From contig JADFAD010000006.1 of NCBI GenBank assembly GCA_015665455.1, forward strand, positions 992,001 through 1,056,000: 64,000 nt of DNA, read 5' to 3'. The notes under the pieces were generated by a model. It was not told the DNA's origin, searched no databases, and saw only the letters and a program-made list of their open reading frames with translations. Below are positions 1 through 8,434 of the stretch, piece by piece; position 1 is the stretch's first letter, and every line of letters begins with the position of its first letter. Origin of the DNA: Oceanospirillaceae bacterium (lineage in GTDB: Bacteria; Pseudomonadota; Gammaproteobacteria; Pseudomonadales; Litoribrevibacteraceae). Made by a program: the position numbers and the translations under genes.

Positions 1-1429
1 TTTGATCTTCTTCCATGGACACATCAAATGAACGCTCGCAATACCAAAGTTCACTGATCTGCTCCAAAGACTCAAAGATCCCAACTTGCATACCAGCAAG
101 ATAAGCAACACCGAGTGCCGTTGTCTCTGTGATTTCTGGCCGCTCAACGCGCGCGTCCAAGACATCGGACAAAAACTGAACCAACCAATTATTACTGACC
201 ATACCACCATCAACACGCAAGGTAGTCGGCTTAGCAGCGCCATCCGCTTCCATTGCCATCATCAGATCCTTGGTTTGATAGCACACCGACTGCAAACCTG
301 CCGCTACGATCTCTGCAATGCCTGTATCCCGAGTTAATCCAAAAATTGCACCACGTGCATTTGGATCCCAGTAAGGTGCGCCTAACCCTGTAAAAGCAGG
401 CACCAAATACGCAGCTGATTCCACATTGGCTTTTTCGGCTAACTCTTCGGTTTCGCGTGCGTGCTCAATTAAACGAAGGCCATCTCGTAACCATTGAACT
501 GCTGCGCCAGCGATGAAAATGCTGCCCTCAACCGCGTACGTTACCTTGCCATTTAGGCGATAGCCCACCGTAGTTAATAAGCGATTCTCAGATTTAACGG
601 CTTTTTCACCCGTGTTCAATACTAAGAAACAACCGGTTCCGTAAGTGCTCTTGGCCATGCCCGGTTCAAAACACGCTTGCCCAAACAGTGCCGCTTGCTG
701 ATCACCAGCCATACCGGTGATTGGAATTTTTCCGCCAAAATGAGATGCGTCTGTTACGCCAAAATCAGCACTGCAATCGAGCACCTCTGGCAACATAACT
801 TTCGGAATATCGAACAACGCTAATAACTCGTCATCCCAACATTGATCATGAATATTGAACAACATAGTTCGAGAAGCATTCGTCGCATCGGTCTTATGCG
901 ATTGACCATTGGTTAAACGCCATAACAGAAAACTATCAATGGTGCCAAATAACAACTCACCCGCTTCAGCCCGTGCCCTTGCGCCTTCAACATTTTCAAG
1001 AATCCAACGAATCTTGGTTGCAGAGAAATATGGATCAATCAACAGCCCAGTTTTATCCACAATGCTTTGTTCATGACCTTCTTGACGAATTTGTTCACAA
1101 TAATCAGCCGTTCGACGGTCCTGCCAAACGATGGCATTATAAACAGGCTCCCCGGTCTCTTTATCCCAAACCACCGTAGTTTCACGCTGATTTGTAATAC
1201 CAATGGCCGTAATATCACTGGCTGACAGGTGCCCTTTCTTTAGAGAACCCTGACAAACCTCTAAGGTTGTTTTCCAAATTTCATCGGATGAGTGCTCTAC
1301 CCAGCCGTCATTAGGAAATATTTGACGAAACTCTTGCTGGTCACTCCATAAGGGACGACCTTTATGATCAAATACAATAGCACGAGAACTGGTCGTGCCT
1401 TGGTCTATGGAAAGGATGTATTGAGACAT
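1..1429 (-). CDS. glpK: Glycerol kinase (C-terminus cut off by window edge)
   Basis: Phosphorylates glycerol with ATP to sn-glycerol 3-phosphate in the cytoplasm, the first step of glycerol catabolism. I translated the minus strand from the ATG at 1429. It gives an open frame of about 476 codons that begins [20 protein letters not shown], the FGGY-kinase phosphate-binding motif. Further in are [10 protein letters not shown], the ITNQRETT segment and a [13 protein letters not shown] segment, all typical of GlpK. E. coli GlpK is about 500 residues, so only the last few dozen residues lie outside the window. It is divergent from glpR, and the gap carries GlpR-like half-sites, so repression by GlpR and induction by glycerol 3-phosphate are inferred. 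The sequence shows a normal GlpK; a glpF might lie beyond the edge but cannot be seen. Confidence 0.96.
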   Translation of the reverse strand, partial: MSQYILSIDQGTTSSRAIVFDHKGRPLWSDQQEFRQIFPNDGWVEHSSDEIWKTTLEVCQGSLKKGHLSASDITAIGITNQRETTVVWDKETGEPVYNAIVWQDRRTADYCEQIRQEGHEQSIVDKTGLLIDPYFSATKIRWILENVEGARARAEAGELLFGTIDSFLLWRLTNGQSHKTDATNASRTMLFNIHDQCWDDELLALFDIPKVMLPEVLDCSADFGVTDASHFGGKIPITGMAGDQQAALFGQACFEPGMAKSTYGTGCFLVLNTGEKAVKSENRLLTTVGYRLNGKVTYAVEGSIFIAGAAVQWLRDGLRLIEHARETEELAEKANVESAAYLVPAFTGLGAPYWDPNARGAIFGLTRDTGIAEIVAAGLQSVCYQTKDLMMAMEADGAAKPTTLRVDGGMVSNNWLVQFLSDVLDARVERPEITETTALGVAYLAGMQVGIFESLEQISELWYCERSFDVSMEEDQ

Positions 1430-1497
1430 TGAGAGTACCTTTTCATTCTTCTGTTATCAGAGCTTAGAGCCTAATCCTGACTCGCTCTCGATTTATT

Positions 1498-1565
1498 GTA
1501 TTTATTATCGAACATGTTCTTTATACTGAACCTAAAATGTTCGTCTTACTTTCGAATGCGAACAT
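1498..1565. promoter_or_regulatory. GlpR operator-like sites between glpK and glpR
   Basis: Two 18-bp windows match the E. coli GlpR consensus (ATGTTCG-N4-CGAACAT) in their right halves: 1498-1515 and 1548-1565 each end in a perfect CGAACAT. The left half of 1548-1565 is ACTTTCG (5 of 7). Extra ATGTTC half-sites lie at 1514-1519 and 1537-1543. The cluster sits in the divergent glpK/glpR gap, so it could control both genes. Matches were counted by eye. Confidence 0.7.
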
Positions 1566-1635
1566 ACTACTTCATAATTACGAAAAAAACGCGCATTACA
1601 TCACTTATCAATTAATTAGCTGGTAATTCTACTTT

Positions 1636-2391
1636 ATGGCAAAGCAAACTCGACACGACCTAATCCTGAAACTGGTAGCTGAGCACGGCTATATCAGTAA
1701 TGAGGATCTTGCCAGCCGATGCCAAGTAACACCACAGACCATTCGTCGTGATCTAAACGAGCTTTCAGACAACCAGAAACTGAGCAGGCACCACGGTGGC
1801 GCAGCAACAAACACGAGCGTTGCAAATGCCGCATATTCCGACCGTCGAGTCATGCAGCACGAACAAAAACAAAGAATTGCCGTCGCCATCGCAGAAACCG
1901 TTCCTAACTTTTCATCGTTGTTCATTAACATAGGAACAACCACAGAAGAAATCGCTAAAGCCCTGCTCAACCATACAGGGCTTCAAATCATCACCAACAA
2001 CCTGAACGTAGCGAACATCCTAAGTAACAAAGAAGACTTTGATGTATTGATTGCCGGTGGAACCGTCCGCAAAGATGGGGGCGTCGTAGGCCAAGGGACA
2101 GAAGACTTCATCAATCAATTTAAGGTTGATTACGGTATTTTAGGGATCAGTGGCATTGATGAAGACGGTGCATTACTGGATTACGATTATCGAGAAGTCC
2201 GTGTTTCACAGGCGATCCTCAAAAACTCTCGTCAAGTACTACTCGCAGCCGATCATACAAAGTTCGGCCGAAATGCGACCATTCGACTCGGCAATATCAT
2301 CGATGCAAGCCAAGTCTTTACCGACCAATCCCCGCCTCTGCCAATCAAACAACAACTCAAAGAAAACAAAGTCACACTTCATATCTGTTAA
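1636..2391 (+). CDS. glpR: DeoR-family glycerol-3-phosphate regulon repressor
   Basis: A DNA-binding repressor of glycerol genes. The 251 residues match the usual DeoR-family length. The N-terminal DeoR winged helix-turn-helix covers about residues 5-58, with recognition helix VTPQTIRRDLNEL and the family segment KLSRHHGGA. The C-terminal DeoRC sugar-phosphate sensor domain (about 75-235) contains INIGTTTEEIAKAL and LLAADHTKFGR, where GlpR is expected to bind glycerol 3-phosphate. It is divergent from glpK and upstream of glpD, and operator-like sites flank it on both sides, which supports GlpR rather than another DeoR member. Autoregulation is inferred. The start is the first ATG of the frame. 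Confidence 0.92.
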   Translation: MAKQTRHDLILKLVAEHGYISNEDLASRCQVTPQTIRRDLNELSDNQKLSRHHGGAATNTSVANAAYSDRRVMQHEQKQRIAVAIAETVPNFSSLFINIGTTTEEIAKALLNHTGLQIITNNLNVANILSNKEDFDVLIAGGTVRKDGGVVGQGTEDFINQFKVDYGILGISGIDEDGALLDYDYREVRVSQAILKNSRQVLLAADHTKFGRNATIRLGNIIDASQVFTDQSPPLPIKQQLKENKVTLHIC

Positions 2392-2447
2392 TTCCTAGGA
2401 CACCTTAAGTGAGCAGAATACATCACATGTGGTATCCGTCACAAAAC

Positions 2448-2485
2448 ATGTTCGAAGTCGAAAATTAATGTTTGTTTTCGAACAT
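2448..2485. promoter_or_regulatory. Two tandem GlpR operators in front of glpD
   Basis: Two 18-bp windows fit the GlpR pattern ATGTTCG-N4-CGAACAT closely. ATGTTCGAAGTCGAAAAT is at 2448-2465 and ATGTTTGTTTTCGAACAT at 2468-2485, starting 20 bp apart, about two helical turns. Each has one perfect half-site. A further CGAACA lies at 2501-2506. The sites end about 50 bp before the glpD ATG, well placed for repression. Confidence 0.8.
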
Positions 2486-2533
2486 AAAGAAGTCTAAACT
2501 CGAACACAAAGTAACAATCATGAAAAGATAATT

Positions 2534-4039
2534 ATGACTTCTCAAACGTTCGATTTAATCATTGTTGGTGGCGGCATTAACGGAGCCGGCATTGCAGCCG
2601 ACGCAGCTGGCAGAGATCTATCGGTATACCTGTGCGAGCAAAACGACTTCGCATCCGCGACCTCTTCCGCCAGCAGCAAATTGATTCATGGCGGCCTTCG
2701 CTATCTGGAACATTATGAATTCCGTTTGGTTAAAGAAGCATTAAAAGAACGAGAAGTTTTACTGAATAACGCCTCACACTTAGTAAAACCCATGCGGTTT
2801 ATTCTTCCTCATCAACCGCACTTACGCCCAGCATGGATGATTCGTACAGGTTTGTTTATGTACGACCATCTTGGCAAGCGCGAAAAGCTACGAGGCTCTC
2901 ATGGTGTTAAGTTTCGGAGCGAATCATCCCTTGATGACAAGATTAAAAAAGGTTTTGAATACGCAGACTGCTGGGTAGACGATGCGCGACTGGTCATCAC
3001 CAACTTACTTTCAGCCCAAGAGAATGGCGCAAAGATTCACAATCAGACACGGTGCATTGATGCAAAACGAGTTGACGGTGTATGGCATTGCCAAATGGAA
3101 AACATTCTGACTGGTGAACAATACCAAGTTAAAGGTAAAGCGCTAGTCAATGCCGCTGGTCCATGGGTTGCCAAGTTCATCAAAGAACAAATCGAAACTA
3201 AATCACCTTACGGTATTCGACTCATTAAAGGCAGCCACATTGTGGTGCCACGAATTAATAAAAACGATGAAGCCTTTATTCTTCAAAACGAAGACCAAAG
3301 AATCGTGTTTGTTATCCCGTACTTGGAAAAGTTCTCTTTGATCGGAACAACCGATGTTGAATACAAAGGTAATCCATCCGATGTCACAATTTCTCCTGAC
3401 GAAGTGGATTACCTACTAGAAGTGACCAACAAACACTTCAAACATCAATTAACACCTGCGGATCTGGTTTGGACATACTCGGGTGTTCGTCCATTGTGTG
3501 ATGATGAATCCGACAACCCTTCAGCCATTACTCGTGACTATACATTAGCGATGAGCGAACCGGACAGCGCACCATTACTTTCAGTGTTTGGTGGCAAAAT
3601 CACAACCTACCGTAAGTTGTCCGAAGCGGCGATGACTAAGCTCTCGGATTACTTCCCTGAGATGGGCGAATCTTGGACAAAATCCAAGCCATTACCAGGA
3701 GGCGACTTCCCCCACGGAAAAGCCCAATTTATTCTAACGCTCGAAGAACGTTTCCCTTGGTTACGTAAAGAGACGATCAACCGCTACTCTGACGCTTACG
3801 GCACGTTAGCGATGAAATTCCTGGATAAAGTACGCTCGCCTGAGGACATGGGCGAACACTTCGGTGGAGGGCTGTACAGCTGTGAAGTGGATTATCTAGC
3901 AACTAATGAATGGGTTACGTCAGCAGAAGACTTATTGTGGCGTCGAAGCAAGCTAGGCCTGTTTCTAACGCAGCAACAAAAGAATCACTTAAATTACTAC
4001 CTTGCAAAGCATTACCAGTTGACGCCTAAATTCAGTTAG
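2534..4039 (+). CDS. glpD: Aerobic glycerol-3-phosphate dehydrogenase
   Basis: A membrane-associated flavoprotein that oxidises sn-glycerol 3-phosphate to dihydroxyacetone phosphate and passes electrons to quinone. The 501 residues equal the length of E. coli GlpD. The N-terminal Rossmann FAD motif IIVGGGINGAGIA (about residues 8-20) is followed by the GlpD hallmark SSKLIHGGLRYLEHYEF (about 48-64). The C-terminal part (about 390-500) has the GlpD C-terminal domain, with VDYLATNEWVTSAEDLLWRR as a recognisable stretch. It follows glpR on the same strand after 142 bp that hold two GlpR-like operators. Together with glpK this gives the route from glycerol to glycolysis. Confidence 0.97.
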   Translation: MTSQTFDLIIVGGGINGAGIAADAAGRDLSVYLCEQNDFASATSSASSKLIHGGLRYLEHYEFRLVKEALKEREVLLNNASHLVKPMRFILPHQPHLRPAWMIRTGLFMYDHLGKREKLRGSHGVKFRSESSLDDKIKKGFEYADCWVDDARLVITNLLSAQENGAKIHNQTRCIDAKRVDGVWHCQMENILTGEQYQVKGKALVNAAGPWVAKFIKEQIETKSPYGIRLIKGSHIVVPRINKNDEAFILQNEDQRIVFVIPYLEKFSLIGTTDVEYKGNPSDVTISPDEVDYLLEVTNKHFKHQLTPADLVWTYSGVRPLCDDESDNPSAITRDYTLAMSEPDSAPLLSVFGGKITTYRKLSEAAMTKLSDYFPEMGESWTKSKPLPGGDFPHGKAQFILTLEERFPWLRKETINRYSDAYGTLAMKFLDKVRSPEDMGEHFGGGLYSCEVDYLATNEWVTSAEDLLWRRSKLGLFLTQQQKNHLNYYLAKHYQLTPKFS

Positions 4040-4119
4040 TCGCCAGCTATAACCAGTTCAGGTCGTTTAGTCTCCCCGGGCTATTCGACCTATCTTCTTA
4101 TTCAAGACCATAACCCCTT

Positions 4120-4161
4120 ATTTATACATTTAACTACCGAATTTATATATTTAACTACCTA
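4120..4161. repeat. Tandem 21-bp duplication at the end of the crotonase gene
   Basis: Two adjacent 21-bp units, 4120-4140 and 4141-4161, differ at only two positions. Each contains the core ATTTAACTACC. The second unit includes the stop codon (4155-4157) and last codon of the crotonase gene on the minus strand; the first unit lies downstream of it. Confidence 0.75.
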
Positions 4162-4952
4162 CCCTTGAAGACGGGGCTACGCTTGTCTAAAAACGCATCG
4201 ACCGCTTCTTTGTGATCTTCTGTTTGATGCAGTTCCGCCTGAATTAAAGCAGATTGTTCAAGCAAACCATCCAGGCTTTCAGATCGACCGCTACGCATTA
4301 ATTTCTTCGTTTCTCTAATCGCGATCGGTGGATTCACTGCAATGCGATTCGCCAGTTCAAAAGCACTCTCTATGAGGGAGTCATGCTCAACAATCTTCGA
4401 TACCATGCCCCATTCCAAAGCCAGTTGTGAAGAAATCATATCCCCCGTAAAGGCCATTTCTGCAGCGTTCGCATAACCCGCTACTTTTGGTAAAAACCAC
4501 GCTCCCCCATCACCGGGTATAATCCCAAGCTTTACAAAACTCTCGGCAAAGCAAGCTTTTTCACTGGCAATACGGATGTCGGCCATCATCGCTAGATCAC
4601 AACCCGCACCAACCGCAGCACCGTTTACCGCAGCAATAACTGGCACATCTAAATTAAAAATAGCACGAGGAATTCTTTGAATCCCTTGCCGATAATTGTC
4701 TGCTAATTGTTCTGGTTCACCTGCGAACATCCCTGACTTATCTTGCATGTGTTTAACATTACCACCGGAAGAAAATCCTTTGCCCGCTCCCGTGATGATG
4801 ATCACACTGATGGACAAATCACTCTGAACCTGAGCGCACATGGCTTCAATCGCATCGATCATATCCGGTTCAGAAATAGGGTTACGTAGTTCCGGACGAT
4901 TCAGAGTAACCAACAAGACTCGATCTCGTTGCTCCATCAACAAGCATGTCAT
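4155..4952 (-). CDS. Enoyl-CoA hydratase/isomerase (crotonase family)
   Basis: A crotonase-fold enzyme of 265 residues acting on acyl-CoA thioesters, probably in fatty-acid or amino-acid degradation. The N-terminal strand VLLVTLNRPELRNPIS, the first oxyanion-hole segment GAGKGFSSGGNVKHM (about 55-69) and the second one VNGAAVGAGCDLAMMADIRI (about 109-128) are clear. Further on, FVKLGIIPGDGGAWFLPKV matches the catalytic region. The Gly-Asp-Gly at this place is like enoyl-CoA hydratases lacking one of the two classical glutamates, so the exact reaction cannot be assigned. The gene starts 2 bp after the stop of the STAS-like gene, so the two are almost certainly cotranscribed. An AAGG lies just upstream of the ATG. 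Confidence 0.85.
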   Translation of the reverse strand: MTCLLMEQRDRVLLVTLNRPELRNPISEPDMIDAIEAMCAQVQSDLSISVIIITGAGKGFSSGGNVKHMQDKSGMFAGEPEQLADNYRQGIQRIPRAIFNLDVPVIAAVNGAAVGAGCDLAMMADIRIASEKACFAESFVKLGIIPGDGGAWFLPKVAGYANAAEMAFTGDMISSQLALEWGMVSKIVEHDSLIESAFELANRIAVNPPIAIRETKKLMRSGRSESLDGLLEQSALIQAELHQTEDHKEAVDAFLDKRSPVFKGR

Positions 4953-4954
4953 AA

Positions 4955-5383
4955 TTAACCGGCCTTAGTATTTGTCATATCTGAGACTTGAGGAGTATCT
5001 TCCGTTGATAAATGCCCGTTCAACCAAACCATGGCATCTGATTCATTATCGAACGTTTGGATGTCTAAGCCGGAAGCCGCAAGGTATTGATCAACCAACA
5101 TCGTCATCATAGGAGACGTCGAAACTACCGCTAACCATTTACAGTTGTTCATAGCGGCCCATGCAAACTGAGCACCGAAACGTTTCATGACGTCAGGCCC
5201 TGCTGTCTCGAAGTTTTCAAGCACCTCCATCACCGCCCAAGGCTGAGCAATCACAGACGAAATTTCTTGAGCAAAGTATTGCTCATATACTTTTGCGCCT
5301 TCCATATTAAAACCGCCTTGCGGTCTACAAATGAATAGCTGTCCTTGCCGCGTAATATCCGTATGACCATGCTGATTCGCCAT
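4955..5383 (-). CDS. STAS/SpoIIAA-like protein of unknown function
   Basis: A 142-residue soluble protein without signal peptide or membrane segment. Alternating predicted strands and helices (QLFICRPQGGFN, PWAVMEVLENFE, CKWLAVVSTSPMM, QTFDNESDAMVWLNGHL) and the closing acidic helix with AMVWL resemble SpoIIAA-like/STAS-fold proteins; this is a fold impression only. I chose the ATG at 5383 because AAAGGTG stands about 5 nt upstream. The frame stays open to a TTG at 5506 and an ATG at 5425, neither with a comparable ribosome-binding site. It is tightly linked to the crotonase gene, so a role in binding or regulating acyl-CoA metabolism is possible but unproven. Confidence 0.6.
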   Translation of the reverse strand: MANQHGHTDITRQGQLFICRPQGGFNMEGAKVYEQYFAQEISSVIAQPWAVMEVLENFETAGPDVMKRFGAQFAWAAMNNCKWLAVVSTSPMMTMLVDQYLAASGLDIQTFDNESDAMVWLNGHLSTEDTPQVSDMTNTKAG

Positions 5384-5633
5384 ACTTACACCTTTAGCAT
5401 TCTTGTTTTCGTTATAGTCCGCCATATTATTCGAACTGTTAATGCCCTGAGTGTAATGACATACGCCAGTTAACATCAAGTTTTGAAGCCAATTTATCTT
5501 ATTCAATCCGCTCTCATTGAACGATTACACTGTGAGTAAGGTTCATCCAAGACGTCTCATTGCCCTCTCCCCCTATAGAAACATTAAAGTTATCAAACAG
5601 AGGAATCAGAAATATTTATTTTAAACACAAAAA

Positions 5634-5653
5634 AACCGCGCCGAAACGCGGTT
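5634..5653 (-). terminator. Intrinsic terminator after the lipoprotein gene
   Basis: On the minus strand AACCGCG and CGCGGTT form a 7-bp stem around a 6-nt loop, followed directly by a run of T (an A run at 5629-5635 on the plus strand). It lies 29 bp past the stop of the lipoprotein gene. Confidence 0.85.
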
Positions 5654-5681
5654 AAAGGTTGCTTGGTTTTTCTGATCTACA

Positions 5682-8180
5682 CTACTGAGCTACTTCACCT
5701 GTTGAATCATCTTCGGTTGTTGTCTCAGTGTTAGAATCAGTAAATGCTGCAGTCCAAATCTCACCTGTACCCTCTGGGATGTCTGAACCTTCACCATACC
5801 AAACAGAGTTAGTGGAGAAGATTTTTAATGAAATCACATTCGTTTCCGAGTCATATCCCACAGGGGCATAATGCTCAGTAAATGTGAATGAAACTCCGTC
5901 TTGTTCACCATTAATTACAGCAACCACGGTACCGTTCGGAATATTATCATCGGCCGCCGTATTAATAGTCCACGTCAGGGCGAATGTTACATCCTCTCCA
6001 TCTTCCTGAAATGAGACGCTACCTGTTCCATCTGCATTGAATGTGAAAGCGTCCCCGCCTTCATACCAAGTATTTGCAGTAATCACGGCCGAAGTAGCAG
6101 ACGAATCAATACCACCACACCCTTCAGCATTAACGGACGCAGTGAACGCTTTCAATGTGTTTGGCTCTATTGGTGCACCAAAACCATTAAATGCATCATC
6201 ATCCCAACCGGATTCATAGCCACAATCAACTAAGAAAGCATCTTGGTAAATACCATCAAAAGCGTTTTCTATATTGTCGGCCGCAGTCGAGTTAAACACC
6301 CACTCACCGGAAGAATCCTCAGTTTGTCCTGCCGCAACAAAGCTACCCTGACGAACATAACCATCCACAACAGCGTAGATATGAGTGAGTTCATTGTCAT
6401 CGATATCCAAGGTTTCTTTCAAACCAGAAGGGAAAGTAAACTTAATGATTTGCTCTCCATCAGGTAGACCAGTCGGGGTTTCATAAGTCCAAGTTATAAC
6501 CGATTGATCTGAAGCTTCGAATCGCTCCAACGCAATGTCTAAATCAGAATCATTTTGAACATACTCAAAGACATTAACTGTTCTTGTTGTGGAAGTATCA
6601 CTGCTCGTTTCTACAAGCTCTAAGAGAACGTTACTAAACCTGAATGCAGTTTCAGACTCAGTAATATTTTCTTCAGTAGAAGGCGTATCCGTGACCATTT
6701 GAGATAACTGAGTCAAAGGCGTGTTACCGTTGTAATCCATAACAACTTCACAATTACCGGAAACATCAACCTCAAATCCACAACCAACCTCACCTGAAGC
6801 GTCATACCATAGGTAATAATTGTCATTCACTTCAGTAAAGTTCACTTTAACTGCAGTTGCCCCAGCACCAAAAGTAGCATCTGAATCAATAAAAGTAGAA
6901 AATTCCTCTTCATCTGCGTTAGTTGCCATGAAGTCTTCGACATTTTTACCTTCAAGATCCAAAGCTTGTAATGTATTCACTTGATACTGAACGTTGTTGA
7001 TTAATACATCTCTAATCATTACTGTACCAGTAACCGTATCAGAACTAACAAATTCAAAAGAATCAGAAGTATTCGACCAACCGTTAGCCGTTAAAACTAA
7101 ATCATCGTCTGCGCTATCAGTATTCGGGTCAAACGTTTCCCCTTCACCCCACTCATTGTTATCGAAATCATATTCATAAAAAGTCTCTGTTCCCGAAGAC
7201 GCTATGCTGCCCCAATCCGCATCAAGATCGTAAAACTCCTTGCTATAAGGCTCATTGTTCGGACTCGAAGAAGAAACAAAAACGTCGGCCTCAAACCAAT
7301 TTAATCCCCCTTCTTCAAACAAACTAGCAATCGTTGTAGACGTTGCATTTGCAATATCGTCGACTTGTTCTTGGATAATATTATTTACTTCAGTTTCAAA
7401 ATCTTCCTCAATTGCCGCAAGAGCATCTATGATCGTTTGGTCAGAAACACCTTCATCATCCGCAGCGAGGAACTGCTCAATAGTTAATCCGTTATTTGCA
7501 ATGATGGTCTCAAGATCAACTCGCTCTAACTCCTGCTCAACATTATTAACCAATTGCTCAATGGCTGCTACTTGAGCTCTATCAGTAACATCATAAGTGC
7601 CATCCTCAAAGGCATCCTCAGCCACATCCTCTAGGAATTGCTGATAAGCCACGGTTGACTCAAGATCAATATCAACACCTTCTTCCGAAGTCGTTGGCGC
7701 AAACAAAGCATTTGTGTCATTGATATTGGTTTCGTTTGCAGTAATGGTTAACGAATTATCCAAATCCAAGACAATCAAACAATTCAGCTGAGGCTCACCA
7801 GGAACAGAAATCTCGTATTCACCATTTCCTATTTCTGTTACTTGAATTTGATCAGCAGGAACAACCTGGACCACATTACCATCGCCATCAACAACGACTA
7901 CTTCAAAGTTTTCCTTTCCTAAATCAGCAACCGTCTGTGCATAAGCGCTTGAAATTAATGATTTAAGGGGATTACTCCAGTCAAAAGACGCAGCTACTGT
8001 CGGAACAAGAGATTCAGGGACATCAACAGTAACAGGGAATGTTGTAGTTTCTGTTGTAGAAGGTGTGGTTGTACCGTCTGTAGAAGACGACGATGATGAA
8101 GAGCCACACCCTGAGATTGCAGCGGATACAGCCAGTGTTAATAGTCCTTTCTTAAACTTATCGTTATTCAAAAATACCAT
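5682..8180 (-). CDS. Large acidic lipoprotein of unknown function
   Basis: An 832-residue protein I do not recognise. It starts with a lysine-containing hydrophobic signal and the lipobox ISGCGSSS (Cys near residue 25), followed by a Ser/Thr linker, so it should be lipid-anchored and face the periplasm or cell surface. The body is very rich in Asp, Glu, Ser and Thr, with few Cys. Repeated aromatic-Gly-Asp segments (for example WYDASGEVGCGFEVDV, FTFNADGTGSVSFQEDGED) suggest a beta-rich fold. A helical acidic stretch (about 165-285) precedes it. I chose the ATG at 8180 because AGGAGAG stands about 5 nt upstream; an earlier in-frame start is at 8204. It is monocistronic, with its own terminator downstream. 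Confidence 0.75.
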   Translation of the reverse strand: MVFLNNDKFKKGLLTLAVSAAISGCGSSSSSSSTDGTTTPSTTETTTFPVTVDVPESLVPTVAASFDWSNPLKSLISSAYAQTVADLGKENFEVVVVDGDGNVVQVVPADQIQVTEIGNGEYEISVPGEPQLNCLIVLDLDNSLTITANETNINDTNALFAPTTSEEGVDIDLESTVAYQQFLEDVAEDAFEDGTYDVTDRAQVAAIEQLVNNVEQELERVDLETIIANNGLTIEQFLAADDEGVSDQTIIDALAAIEEDFETEVNNIIQEQVDDIANATSTTIASLFEEGGLNWFEADVFVSSSSPNNEPYSKEFYDLDADWGSIASSGTETFYEYDFDNNEWGEGETFDPNTDSADDDLVLTANGWSNTSDSFEFVSSDTVTGTVMIRDVLINNVQYQVNTLQALDLEGKNVEDFMATNADEEEFSTFIDSDATFGAGATAVKVNFTEVNDNYYLWYDASGEVGCGFEVDVSGNCEVVMDYNGNTPLTQLSQMVTDTPSTEENITESETAFRFSNVLLELVETSSDTSTTRTVNVFEYVQNDSDLDIALERFEASDQSVITWTYETPTGLPDGEQIIKFTFPSGLKETLDIDDNELTHIYAVVDGYVRQGSFVAAGQTEDSSGEWVFNSTAADNIENAFDGIYQDAFLVDCGYESGWDDDAFNGFGAPIEPNTLKAFTASVNAEGCGGIDSSATSAVITANTWYEGGDAFTFNADGTGSVSFQEDGEDVTFALTWTINTAADDNIPNGTVVAVINGEQDGVSFTFTEHYAPVGYDSETNVISLKIFSTNSVWYGEGSDIPEGTGEIWTAAFTDSNTETTTEDDSTGEVAQ

Positions 8181-8434
8181 TTCTCTCTCCTGAGATAAAT
8201 CCAACTTAAAGCCTGAAACAGCTAGTACATTTTATTTTTATGGGATCAAGTTCGAACTGGTCACTCGCATTCAAACTCAACCTATAATTCAGTTTCTTAA
8301 TTAAAAATTGATTACATATACTCTTCGGGAATTAAAGATAGACCATATTTGATCAGTATCAGTTTGAAATATGTATTAATCATCTACCATCTGGTATAAG
8401 AAATGTGTCTACTTTGTAAACAGGGAATATTGAT

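Noticed and set aside
86-1179. Plus-strand open frames antisense to glpK
   Set aside because: The minus strand encodes an intact, fully recognisable GlpK; the plus-strand frames have no homology signals.
4060-4110. Hairpin with AGGTCG/CGACCT arms after glpD
   Set aside because: Short arms, long loop and mismatches, with no clear T run, so it was not called a terminator.
5384-5506. N-terminal extension of the STAS-like protein from a TTG start
   Set aside because: The ATG at 5383 has a strong ribosome-binding site and the extension looks non-conserved in character.
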